This document shows positions 7,945 through 14,644 of a stretch of 27,844 nt of DNA, piece by piece (within the stretch, counting starts at the first letter, position 1; every line of letters starts with the position of its first letter). The translations under genes and the position numbers were made by a program. This stretch comes from Chloroflexia bacterium (GTDB lineage: Bacteria > Chloroflexota > Chloroflexia > Thermomicrobiales > JALYUS01), in the NCBI GenBank assembly GCA_025924435.1, contig JAICIL010000014.1, positions 1 to 27,844 of the forward strand. The letters run 5' to 3'. The notes under the pieces are model-generated. The model was not told the DNA's origin. It worked only from the letters and a program-made list of their open reading frames with translations, and did no database searches.

Positions 7945-8679
7945 ATGACCGTATCCCGTCGAACACTGATACCGCTCTTCCTCATCGTCGTCCTCCTCGC
8001 GTTCGGCACGACATCCGTGCTCGCGAAGGACAACGGCAGGGATAAAGATACGGACGCCGCCGTGTCGGTGAACGGCACGTCAACCGGGATGTCGCAGGTG
8101 ACGAACCCGCCCGCCAGCCCGACCGATCCGAACGGTTGCGCGCCGAACACCGGCGGCGGGAAGATCTGCAATTTCGACGTCAGCGGCACATTCACCGCCT
8201 CGCCCCTCGGCAGCGGCACGTACGCGGGCAAGATCACGCTCGACTACAGCCCCTACACGGCGGCGCATCCATGCGCCACAGCGACCGGCACGATCACCTT
8301 CACCGCCGCCACGGGCGACACGATTACGACGAAACTCGCCCCCGGCTCCGAGGTTTGCGAGACGATACCCGCGAGCAGCGTGCACACGACGCATTTCCTC
8401 CTGAGCATCACGGGCGGGACCAGCCGGTTCGAGGACGCGACGGGCGTCATCCACTCGGATGGCACGACGACGGACACCACGACGCCCAGCACCGGCAAGA
8501 GCACCGACAGTTCGACGCTGACCGGCTCGATCAGCCTCGAGGGCGGCGACGAGCACGGCTGCGGCAATGACGGCCACAACAATGGTAAGGGTAACGGCGG
8601 CAGAGATAATGGCTTCGGCCGCTGCGGCCCCCACCACGACAACGGCCACGGCGACGATGACAACGGTGGCGACGACTAA
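7945..8679 (+). CDS. Secreted beta-rich protein with His/Asp/Asn/Gly-rich tail
   Basis: The start is the ATG at 7945, behind AAGGAGAA; the frame opens at 7888 but lacks a ribosome site there. The 244-residue product has a classic signal peptide (SRRTLIPLFLIVVLLAFGTT) with a likely cut after SVLA. The central 150 residues read as alternating beta strands with many T, S and G (TFTASPLGSGTYAGKITLDY, GTITFTAATGDTITTKL, LLSITGGTSRFEDATG). This pattern resembles secreted one-domain proteins with an allene-oxide-cyclase-like barrel, but I cannot prove it. Four cysteines in the core could form disulfides. The final 45 residues are low complexity: repeated G, N, D, H with two cysteines (GHNNGKGNGGRDNGFGRCGP and HHDNGHGDDDNGGDD), plausible for metal or surface binding. 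No known function. Ends at the strong terminator at 8706. Confidence 0.82.
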   Translation: MTVSRRTLIPLFLIVVLLAFGTTSVLAKDNGRDKDTDAAVSVNGTSTGMSQVTNPPASPTDPNGCAPNTGGGKICNFDVSGTFTASPLGSGTYAGKITLDYSPYTAAHPCATATGTITFTAATGDTITTKLAPGSEVCETIPASSVHTTHFLLSITGGTSRFEDATGVIHSDGTTTDTTTPSTGKSTDSSTLTGSISLEGGDEHGCGNDGHNNGKGNGGRDNGFGRCGPHHDNGHGDDDNGGDD

Positions 8680-8705
8680 TCGGTACGGCAATACCTCACC
8701 GACAT

Positions 8706-8758
8706 CGCGCGACAAAGAACGGGCGGGCCGCGATGGCCCGCCCGTTCATTGTCGCGCG
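8706..8758. terminator. Long bidirectional terminator
   Basis: A 10-bp perfect stem (8706-8715 with 8749-8758), a 2-base mismatch and a 12-bp perfect stem (8718-8729 with 8735-8746) close over a five-base loop. It ends directly at the stop codon of the convergent FAD enzyme, so it serves both genes. Confidence 0.85.
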
Positions 8759-9973
8759 TTACGCCGAGTAGTGGTGCGCGTACTGCCAGCGGCAGGCGTC
8801 CGCAAGGCGATCGCCCGCCCGGTATTCCGGGCCGAAACGGTCCGGCGCGCAGGGGGCAAGGTCCAACGCAGGCTCGCCGGTGACGATCCACCCCGCCAGC
8901 GCCTCCCCGACGGCGGGCGAGATGGAGAGACCGCCGACGCAACAGCCGCTCGCCACCCAGAAGCCGCGCACGCCGGGCAGCGGACCAATGAGAGAGCGGC
9001 CATCCGCCGTCATCGTCGGCAGCCCGCCCCGGTGCTCGCGGACGGTGAAATCCCGGAGGATCGGGAACTGATCGGCGGCGCGCTCCGCCAGCCGCCGCAG
9101 GACGCCGAGATCGAGCGCGAGGCCGGCGATCTGGAAGCCGGGCGGCGGCGCGTCCATGTCCATCTGCACCGGGTCCGGCTCATACCCGCCGAACATCAGG
9201 CCGCCCCGCTCGGGCCGGACATAGAGATTGATGTCAATGATCCGCACAATCGGCTGATCGTCCGCCACCCCGTCAATCGGTTCGGTGATGACCAGTTGGT
9301 GCCGCGTCGGCACGAGCGGGATGCGGATGCCCGCCATCGCCCCGATCTGGCGCGTCCACGCCCCCGCCGCGTCAATAACGACCGGCGCGCGAATCGCGCC
9401 CCGATCCGTAACGACGCCCGCCATCGCGCCATCGTGCACGATGATCTCCGTCACGGCGGTATGGGGCAGCACGGTCGCGCCGAGCCGTTCGGCGGCGCGA
9501 ACATAGCCGAGCGGCAATTGCCACGGGTCGAGATAGAGGTCCGACGGCGTGAAGGTGACGGCGCGGATGCCGGTGGGGCGGAGAAAAGGCGCGAGCATCC
9601 CCGCCTCCGAGGGCGAAACGAAGTCCACATCGAGACCGAGCCGCCGGCCTCGCTCGACCTCGCGATGCAACTGCGCCTCATGCTCCATCGTGCGGGCGAT
9701 CTTCAGGCTGCCGGATTGGTGATAGACGAGCGGCTCGCCCGTCTCCGCCGTGAATTGGGTGATTTTCCGCACGGCGCGCATCGCGAGGCGCGTCATCGCG
9801 TCCGTGCTCCGATGTTGCCCCGTCAGCCCGGCGGCGCGCGGCGAGGTCTGCGCGGCGAGGTCGAACTTTTCCACGAGCGCGACCCGTTTCATCCCCTGCC
9901 GCGCCAGATGGTACGCGACGCTCGCCCCGAACGCGCCCGCGCCGATCACCACGGCATCCGCATCCTCAATCAT
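8759..9973 (-). CDS. FAD-dependent amine/amino-acid oxidoreductase (DAO family)
   Basis: A 404-residue flavoenzyme of the D-amino-acid oxidase/sarcosine oxidase-beta/DadA group. The FAD-binding Rossmann motif VVIGAGAFGASVAYHLARQG lies at about residues 8-27, and the C-terminal half carries the family's GGLPTMTADGRSLIGPLPG and SGCCVGGLSISPAVGEALAG, which bind the flavin. Members oxidise secondary or primary amines such as sarcosine, dimethylglycine, proline or D-amino acids in the cytoplasm. I start at the ATG at 9973, preceded by GGGAGGT; the frame remains open upstream to 10054, but those residues are encoded by the heptamer array at 9991-10039. The C-end WQYAHHYSA lies at the base of the shared terminator. 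There are no partner subunits in sight, so a single-subunit enzyme is more likely than heterotetrameric sarcosine oxidase. Substrate unknown. Confidence 0.88.
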   Translation of the reverse strand: MIEDADAVVIGAGAFGASVAYHLARQGMKRVALVEKFDLAAQTSPRAAGLTGQHRSTDAMTRLAMRAVRKITQFTAETGEPLVYHQSGSLKIARTMEHEAQLHREVERGRRLGLDVDFVSPSEAGMLAPFLRPTGIRAVTFTPSDLYLDPWQLPLGYVRAAERLGATVLPHTAVTEIIVHDGAMAGVVTDRGAIRAPVVIDAAGAWTRQIGAMAGIRIPLVPTRHQLVITEPIDGVADDQPIVRIIDINLYVRPERGGLMFGGYEPDPVQMDMDAPPPGFQIAGLALDLGVLRRLAERAADQFPILRDFTVREHRGGLPTMTADGRSLIGPLPGVRGFWVASGCCVGGLSISPAVGEALAGWIVTGEPALDLAPCAPDRFGPEYRAGDRLADACRWQYAHHYSA

Positions 9974-9990
9974 TGCAACCTCCCGGGTAA

Positions 9991-10039
9991 GCAACGAGCA
10001 ACGAGCAAGGAGCAAGGAGTAATGAACGATGAGCAATGA
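9991..10039. repeat. Heptamer array, seven units (GCAACGA type)
   Basis: Seven consecutive 7-base units: GCAACGA, GCAACGA, GCAAGGA, GCAAGGA, GTAATGA, ACGATGA, GCAATGA. It lies 17 bases upstream of the FAD oxidase start, directly beyond the ribosome binding site. Confidence 0.88.
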
Positions 10040-10088
10040 GGATACGGCATGCAATCGTCGGGATAGGCTGAAGCCTGTTCCACCGGTA

Positions 10089-10110
10089 GCGCAGGCTCTC
10101 CAGCCTGCGC
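10089..10110. repeat. Short palindromic hairpin GCGCAGGCT-CTCC-AGCCTGCGC
   Basis: A perfect 9-bp stem with a four-base loop. It lies between divergent genes, so it is not a terminator. Similar 'GCAGGCT..AGCCTGC' hairpins are common dispersed elements in several phyla; only this full copy is in the window, with a related AGGCTGAAGCCT just upstream (10065-10076). Confidence 0.6.
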
Positions 10111-10342
10111 CAGCGATTACCGCGTTACGTCCTCACTATCCATCATCGTAGCACAGCGACTGTGCGGCCCACTGGCTACACCGGGGAGCGCGCCGTATAG
10201 TACGAAGGGCCGGACAGTCTCACAAAAGTGGACGAGGTGCGGGATGTGGAAGCGACTGACGATACCGAGGCAACTGCCGTCCACCAACGGTGCGGCAGAG
10301 TGCGCTGATGCCGGGAATCTGACACTCTATGAGGGGTTGTCC

Positions 10343-11554
10343 ATGGACGGCCGCCAAAGCCGTTGGTGGCGACTCCTCGGACTGGCGTGGCTGTTCGTGC
10401 TGATCGGCCCCGCGACGCAACTCTTCCACACCCACCAATCGCCGCTCCGCATCGGCTTCGGGCTGGTTGGCGTCATCAGTTTCATGGCGCTCTACCTCTG
10501 GACGCTGATCGGCGACCACGACCGACTCATCGCCCGCTTCTCCGTCTGGTGGATCGCCTTCGGCATCCTCGCGGTCGAGGCGGTCGCGCTCAATCTCATC
10601 TTCGGCATGGCGTGGGTCGGCGTCTTCTACTTCATCAGCGTCGGCGCGAGCCGAGCCGCGCCACGGGTCGCGATCGGGCTGATCGCGGCGAACAGCGTCG
10701 TGGCGGGGGTCGTCGCGGCGGTGTCGGGTGCGAGCCTGGCCGATGCCGCCTTGCAATTCCTCCAGATCGGCCTGATCGGCGTCGGCATGATCGGCGTCTT
10801 CCAGATGGTGCGCGTCAACCGGAAGTTGCGGGCGGCGCGGGAAGAGAACGCGCGCCTGGCGGTGGCCGAGGCGGTATCGAAGGAGCGGCTGCGCTTCGCG
10901 CGCGAACTGCACGACTCGGTGACGCAGGAGTTGTTCTCGATGACGCTCCACGCGCGCACGACCCTGAAGAACCTCGACCGCGCGGGCGCGCCCGCCGACG
11001 ACCCGACGCGCCAGCAGGTGAAAATCCTCAGCGACCTCGCGCAGGCCGCCCTCGCGGAGATGCGGATGCTCATTTTCGAACTCCGGCCGGGCGCGCTGGC
11101 GGAAGAAGGGCTGGCGAGCGCCGTGCGCAAGTTGGCGGCGTCCGTCGGCGCGCGGGAAGAGATCGCCATTGATGTGGACGCGCCCCCGGAGCGTCTCCCC
11201 CTCGAAACGAGCGCGGAGGAACACCTCTACCGGCTCGTGCAGGAGGCGCTCAATAATGTCGTCAAGCACGCGGGCGCGCGCCGGGCCGTCGTGCGGATGG
11301 ATGTGGCGGAACGCGGCACGAAACTCGTCGTGGCGATCCACGACGACGGCAAGGGGTTCGATCCCACCGTCGCGCATCCGGGGCACATGGGGCTGGAGAC
11401 GATGGCCGCCCGCGCGAAGGAACTCGGCGGCGAGTACGCGATCTCTGCCGCCCCCGGCGAGGGGACGACCGTCCGCATCACCGCCCCGCTCGATCATGCG
11501 GTCGAGCGGGTGGCAGAGACCCCGGCGGCGAAGGCCGCGCTCCCGGTCGCGTAA
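10343..11554 (+). CDS. Membrane sensor histidine kinase, NarL/DesK type, orphan
   Basis: A 403-residue kinase of the HisKA_3 class. I choose the ATG at 10343 behind GAGGGG because the first 33 residues of the longer frame (from 10244) look non-coding and the chosen start gives a normal N-terminus. About six membrane helices fill residues 8-160, with no periplasmic sensor domain of any size, so the signal is probably sensed in or near the membrane. A short coiled segment leads to the H-box ERLRFARELHDSVTQELF with the phospho-accepting H190, then an ATPase domain with the N-box LVQEALNNVVKHAGA, the G1 box DDGKGFDP and the G2-like GHMGLETMAARAKELGG. Such kinases work with NarL/FixJ response regulators, but none lies next to it; the single-domain receiver at 17178 lacks an output domain and is 5.6 kb away. 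Confidence 0.9.
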   Translation: MDGRQSRWWRLLGLAWLFVLIGPATQLFHTHQSPLRIGFGLVGVISFMALYLWTLIGDHDRLIARFSVWWIAFGILAVEAVALNLIFGMAWVGVFYFISVGASRAAPRVAIGLIAANSVVAGVVAAVSGASLADAALQFLQIGLIGVGMIGVFQMVRVNRKLRAAREENARLAVAEAVSKERLRFARELHDSVTQELFSMTLHARTTLKNLDRAGAPADDPTRQQVKILSDLAQAALAEMRMLIFELRPGALAEEGLASAVRKLAASVGAREEIAIDVDAPPERLPLETSAEEHLYRLVQEALNNVVKHAGARRAVVRMDVAERGTKLVVAIHDDGKGFDPTVAHPGHMGLETMAARAKELGGEYAISAAPGEGTTVRITAPLDHAVERVAETPAAKAALPVA

Positions 11555-11629
11555 GCTTTCCCGACCGCGCCGGCGGCATCCCATTCGGTCGAGGGCGATC
11601 AACGTTGCCCCTGAGCGAGCGCGGATTCG

Positions 11630-11791
11630 TCAGAAGCGCAAGACGCCGAGGAGGTAGAGCAGGAGCAGGATGATGAAGATGACCGCGATTGTGCCGCCCG
11701 GCGCGTAGCCCCAATTCCGACTATAGGGGTAGGTGGGCAATGCCGCCACGAGCACAATGACGATCAGGATGAGGATGATGAGCGTCACCAT
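11630..11791 (-). CDS. DUF3309-like 53-aa membrane protein
   Basis: A small gene with an ATG at 11791 behind AAAGGAA, ending at TGA (11630-11632). The 53 residues are two hydrophobic helices (VTLIILILIVIVLVAAL and TIAVIFIILLLLYLLGVL) joined by the turn PTYPYSRNWGYAPGG. The 'LP-T-x-P-Y/W-S-R-x-W-G-Y-x-P-x-G' turn between two helices is the hallmark of the DUF3309 family of tiny membrane proteins found across proteobacteria and other phyla. The role is not known; many members are stress-related by context only. It is convergent to the histidine kinase gene (76 bases between stop codons) and its upstream side faces the decayed insertion element. The family call rests on motif recall and is good. 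Confidence 0.82.
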   Translation of the reverse strand: MVTLIILILIVIVLVAALPTYPYSRNWGYAPGGTIAVIFIILLLLYLLGVLRF

Positions 11792-11896
11792 AGCGCATTC
11801 CTTTCCGCATTCCGTATCACGGCACCCCGATCACCAAGTTCCATGCCACGCTTGGCAAGAAGGGCGTGATTCCCCGTCTCCCCTTCCCTCCGAGGG

Positions 11897-12908
11897 CGTA
11901 TAGACCGGGGACATCGTGGACAGGTGTGCGGAGACATCCCGGACACCTGCCAACCTCACACCACCGGATCGCCACCCGCCCCCCGCGAAACGCCTTGTTC
12001 ACCCGAAAGAGCCGATTCGCAAACGAGAGTTCGCCGTCATATTGGACCTTCCGGACGACATCGCTCCGCCCGTACTCGATCTCCGGTACGACGAGCGAAT
12101 AGGGACGAAGACTCGGCACGTACCGACTGCTCGGCGCCGCCAGCGCCAATGCTTCGTGCGGTCGTTCGTGATTGTAACTCAGACGCCAGCGATCAAATGC
12201 TTCTTGTGCCGCCGCGCGATGCATGAAGGGTTCTCCGGCCAGGGCTTCCGCTTTGAGCGTGCGACGGAAGCGTTCCTCTTTTCCTTGCGTTTGGGGACGG
12301 TATGGACGACCATGATTGACGGTGATTCCCAATCGGAGCAATCAGACCGTCAAGGTGATATACCGCGCGCTCCCGTCACCCCACGGTGCGCCCTACCGCT
12401 GAAACAGCGCGCGCAATCGGCTGTGCACGGTGCTGGTCTGCTCATTGACGCACGCATCACGAGCGAGGCAATAGCGCGAATGATCGTCGAGCACGGTCTA
12501 GGGATGACAACGACCGTGCCGCAAGGCGATATAGTCCATCTGCCACAGATCATTCGGCGCGGCGGTTCCGCAACGCTGCCACGGGCGATGACACGCGGAT
12601 GCGGCGGGGGCGGGCAACGCATGCCGCCGCAGGATGGCGGTGATCGTGCTGGCGGCAGGAACGGTGATTGCTCCTTGATCGCGCAACCACCGGCGAATCT
12701 TCCGTCCGCCCCAGGCCGGAGGCACGCTCCGTACGGCGCAGACTGCCGCTTCCATCGCCGCATCGGTCTGCATCGGTGACGACTGCGGACGGCGCGAGCG
12801 ATCCCGCAAGCCATCCTTCCCTTCCTGCCGATAGCGAGTGAGCAGCGTATAGGCGGTATCGGGACTGATCGAAAAACGCCGACACAACTCCCGGATATTG
12901 GCCCCTTT
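11897..12908 (-). pseudogene. IS481-family transposase, inactivated
   Basis: One frame can be followed through the element. N-terminal HTH: ELCRRFSISPDTAYTLLTRY, then GLRDRSRRPQSSP; catalytic core: DLWQMDYIALRHGR (first aspartate), TVLDDHSRYCLARDACVNEQ, and, late, HGRPYRPQTQGKEERFRRTL with the catalytic glutamate, ending with RWRLSYNHERPHEAL. Three stop codons interrupt this same frame (12498-12500, 12393-12395, 12342-12344); the last changes the tryptophan of the expected TVWLLRLGI. The stretch that normally reads RILTDNG, holding the second catalytic aspartate, is deleted just after QRYG. A further stop (12909-12911) and the missing first residues show that the start is also lost, and at the left end the frame runs through the terminal repeat and out of the element. 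It cannot give an active protein. Confidence 0.9.
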
Positions 12909-12974
12909 CTAATACTGCGGAAACGTGTCCGATATCTCCCCGTACACCTATCCGGTATCTCTCCGGTCTATACA
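11897..12974 (-). mobile_element. Degenerate IS481-type insertion sequence
   Basis: A 1078-bp element. Its ends are long imperfect inverted repeats: the left begins CGTATAGACCGGGGACAT and the right, read on the minus strand, TGTATAGACCGGAGAGAT; similarity continues for about 48 bases to CGGACAC on both sides. A 6-bp direct repeat CGAGGG flanks it exactly (11891-11896 and 12975-12980), the expected target duplication. The inner region is a transposase relic on the minus strand. The mutated ends and the dead gene show an old insertion that no longer moves by itself. Confidence 0.85.
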
Positions 12975-13039
12975 CGAGGGAAGGGGCCGGGGGTAGGAAA
13001 TCCCTTCCGCACTATCGCGAAATTGGCGAGAAGCGAGGG

Positions 13040-13067
13040 TTGCCATCTCTCGCATGTGTGCTATCCT
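13040..13067 (+). promoter_or_regulatory. Putative promoter for the membrane-anchored protein
   Basis: TTGCCA (13040-13045) and TATCCT (13062-13067) are 16 bases apart. It overlaps the start of the longest open frame, so if it is used, translation must begin later; this supports the ATG at 13136. Confidence 0.45.
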
Positions 13068-13135
13068 CGGCGGCAGGCGCGGGGAAGGGGGACGCTCCCG
13101 CGCCGATGGGGGAGAGTCGGGGGAAGACAATCCGC

Positions 13136-14197
13136 ATGGCCGGAGTGAATCAGTATCGCCGTCGGTGGTCCACACAACCGCAGTATCGGCGCTCGCGAAC
13201 CGCGACGCTGGGGCGTGGCGTCCCCATCCTCTTGCTTGTCAGCCTGCTCGCGGTGACGCTCTACATCTTCGGCATCGTCGGGCCGGATGCGCGCCGTCGC
13301 GGCGCGGTTCCGACGCTCGCCGCCACGCTCGTCCCGCCGCCCGCCGCGCTCGTCATACCGACGACGATGGGCAATGTCGAACCGTTCGGCGCGTTGCCGC
13401 CCGTCGCACCAATCACCGATGGCGCGCCGCCGCCCCTGATCTACAAACTCTCCGGCCCGCTCACCGGCGGCGCGCCGCGCGCGGATGTCTTTAATATCAC
13501 TTGGCCGCCACCGAGCGCCGCGCAGGTGGACGAACTCGCGCGCCGCCTCGGCCTGACCGGGCCGGTGCGGCAGCCGAAGGCGGGGATGTATACTGTGGAC
13601 GGGAACGGCCGGCTCGCCGTGGACGCGAAGGCGACCGTCTACGCGCCGCCCGCCGCCGCCGCGACGACGAACAACCTGCCGGACGATCGCGCCGCGATTA
13701 GCAACGCGCGCGGCTGGCTCGCGGCGCGCGATCTCCTCCCGGCGGATGTCGGCCCCGCCAGTGTGCGGCGCAATGGCGACACGCTCGATGTCGTTTTCCA
13801 CCCGAAGGCGCTGCCGGACATCCTCTCCGACACGCCGGGCATCCGCGTCCGGGTCGGCCCCGGCAATGTCGTGCGGGAAGTGCAGCGCGCGTGGCCGAGC
13901 GAACTGCTGCCGGGCGCGTACGATCTCATCTCGCTCGACGACGCGTGGCAGCAGGCCCAGGAGCGGGGGATGGTGGATCTCCGGCCGCCCGCCGGTCTCG
14001 CGGTGCCGCCGAACGCGACCGCGCTCGTCAACGATGTCTCGCTCGCCTACGCCTTCGCCAGCGATAAGAATGGCCGGGATTTCCTCCAGCCGGTCTACCT
14101 CTTCAGCGGCACGGTCGCGCTCCCCGGTCAGCCCGTCGGTGCGGACATCCGCATCGCCGTCCCCGCCATCCGCAACGTGCAGCAGGCTGCTGGCTGA
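13136..14197 (+). CDS. Membrane-anchored extracytoplasmic protein, function unknown
   Basis: The frame opens at 13040, but a likely promoter covers that point, so I use the ATG at 13136 (GGGGGAAG upstream, spacing rather long). The 353-residue product has a basic N-terminus (NQYRRRWSTQPQYRRSR), one membrane helix (GVPILLLVSLLAVTLYIFG) and a large exported part. The first 100 exported residues are rich in P and A (TLVPPPAALVIPTT, LPPVAPITDGAPPP). The rest looks folded, with several beta strands and the end GTVALPGQPVGADIRIAVPA. The segment DAWQQAQERGMVDL and the 'YLFSGTVALP' end recall secreted two-domain proteins found in Chloroflexi and Firmicutes next to two-component systems, but I cannot name a family. 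Gene is alone, followed by a perfect terminator. Confidence 0.75.
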   Translation: MAGVNQYRRRWSTQPQYRRSRTATLGRGVPILLLVSLLAVTLYIFGIVGPDARRRGAVPTLAATLVPPPAALVIPTTMGNVEPFGALPPVAPITDGAPPPLIYKLSGPLTGGAPRADVFNITWPPPSAAQVDELARRLGLTGPVRQPKAGMYTVDGNGRLAVDAKATVYAPPAAAATTNNLPDDRAAISNARGWLAARDLLPADVGPASVRRNGDTLDVVFHPKALPDILSDTPGIRVRVGPGNVVREVQRAWPSELLPGAYDLISLDDAWQQAQERGMVDLRPPAGLAVPPNATALVNDVSLAYAFASDKNGRDFLQPVYLFSGTVALPGQPVGADIRIAVPAIRNVQQAAG

Positions 14198-14227
14198 TAC
14201 CGCTTGAGCAGGGCAAAGGAAAATAAA

Positions 14228-14257
14228 GGGACGGGGCGCGGCAATGCGCCCCGTCCC
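14228..14257. terminator. Bidirectional terminator
   Basis: A perfect 12-bp stem (14228-14239 with 14246-14257) and a six-base loop. It stands between the stop codons of the membrane-anchored protein (+) and the EthD-like gene (-), 30 and 22 bases away. Confidence 0.75.
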
Positions 14258-14279
14258 CCCGAATGATGGTGTCCTCTCG

Positions 14280-14594
14280 CTACGCCTCGCGCGTCTCGTA
14301 GGTCACGAGCGTCACGCCCGCACCGGCGAAGTTGCGCAAATCACCGGCGGTCGTCCGCCCGGCGGATGACGACAGCGCGGCCTGCAAGTCGGCCATCGAA
14401 TCGAAGGTGAATTCCGCGATCTGATGATAGGGCGACCGCGAGCCGTCCGGCGCGGCGATCGGGCCGGTGCTGACGACGAACGAGCGCACGCCGGGGAGCG
14501 TCTTGGCAATCGGCGTGTGCGTCTCGCTGTAATAACCATCGAACACCGCCGAGTCGGTGGGATGGTTGTACAGCACGAGCAATTTCGCGGCCAT
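14280..14594 (-). CDS. EthD-family dimeric alpha/beta-barrel protein
   Basis: A full-length 104-residue protein with AAGGAGG seven bases before its ATG. It begins AAKLLVLYNHPTDSAVFDGY and continues YSETHTPIAKTLPGVRSF; the tyrosine plus the 'H-x-P' pair after the first strand and helix is the signature of the EthD/ferredoxin-like dimeric barrel family. The second half has YHQIAEFTFDSMADLQAAL and the usual strand at the end (GVTLVTYE). The founder EthD is needed for ethyl tert-butyl ether breakdown; other members decarboxylate or cyclise polyketides, or have no known role. No neighbour suggests a substrate; the membrane protein gene upstream on the same strand starts far away and ends 50 bases before this ATG, so they could share a transcript. 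Confidence 0.85.
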   Translation of the reverse strand: MAAKLLVLYNHPTDSAVFDGYYSETHTPIAKTLPGVRSFVVSTGPIAAPDGSRSPYHQIAEFTFDSMADLQAALSSSAGRTTAGDLRNFAGAGVTLVTYETREA

Positions 14595-14644
14595 GCGGAG
14601 CCTCCTTGGGCGAAGAGACGACGGACACGAATACGCGGCGCGGA

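Larger units (their letters stand above)
9974..10342. other. Divergent intergenic region, FAD oxidase and histidine kinase
   Basis: The gap contains the heptamer array (9991-10039), the hairpin at 10089-10110, a dyad GCACAG-CGA-CTGTGC (10151-10165) and TATAGT (10196-10201), which could be the -10 box of the kinase gene. I see no gene in it. Confidence 0.5.
11880..12986. repeat. Palindromic target site split by the insertion element
   Basis: If the element 11897-12974 and one target copy are removed, CCCCTTCCCTC (11880-11890), C, and GAGGGAAGGGG (12976-12986) join to an 11-bp perfect inverted repeat with a one-base centre. The element therefore landed in a small G+C hairpin, of the same CCCTCCC/GGGAGGG type that is seen at 19192-19245. 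Confidence 0.75.

Noticed and set aside
9991..10039. CRISPR array
   Set aside because: Units are 7 bases long without spacers; no cas genes are present.
8567..10039. 490-codon plus-strand open frame
   Set aside because: It is antisense to the FAD oxidase and includes the terminator; the FAD motif on the minus strand is decisive.
10220..11602. 460-codon minus-strand open frame
   Set aside because: Antisense to the histidine kinase, which has all catalytic motifs; no ribosome site.
11916..12779. 287-codon plus-strand open frame inside the insertion element
   Set aside because: Antisense to the transposase relic, which is clearly recognisable on the minus strand.
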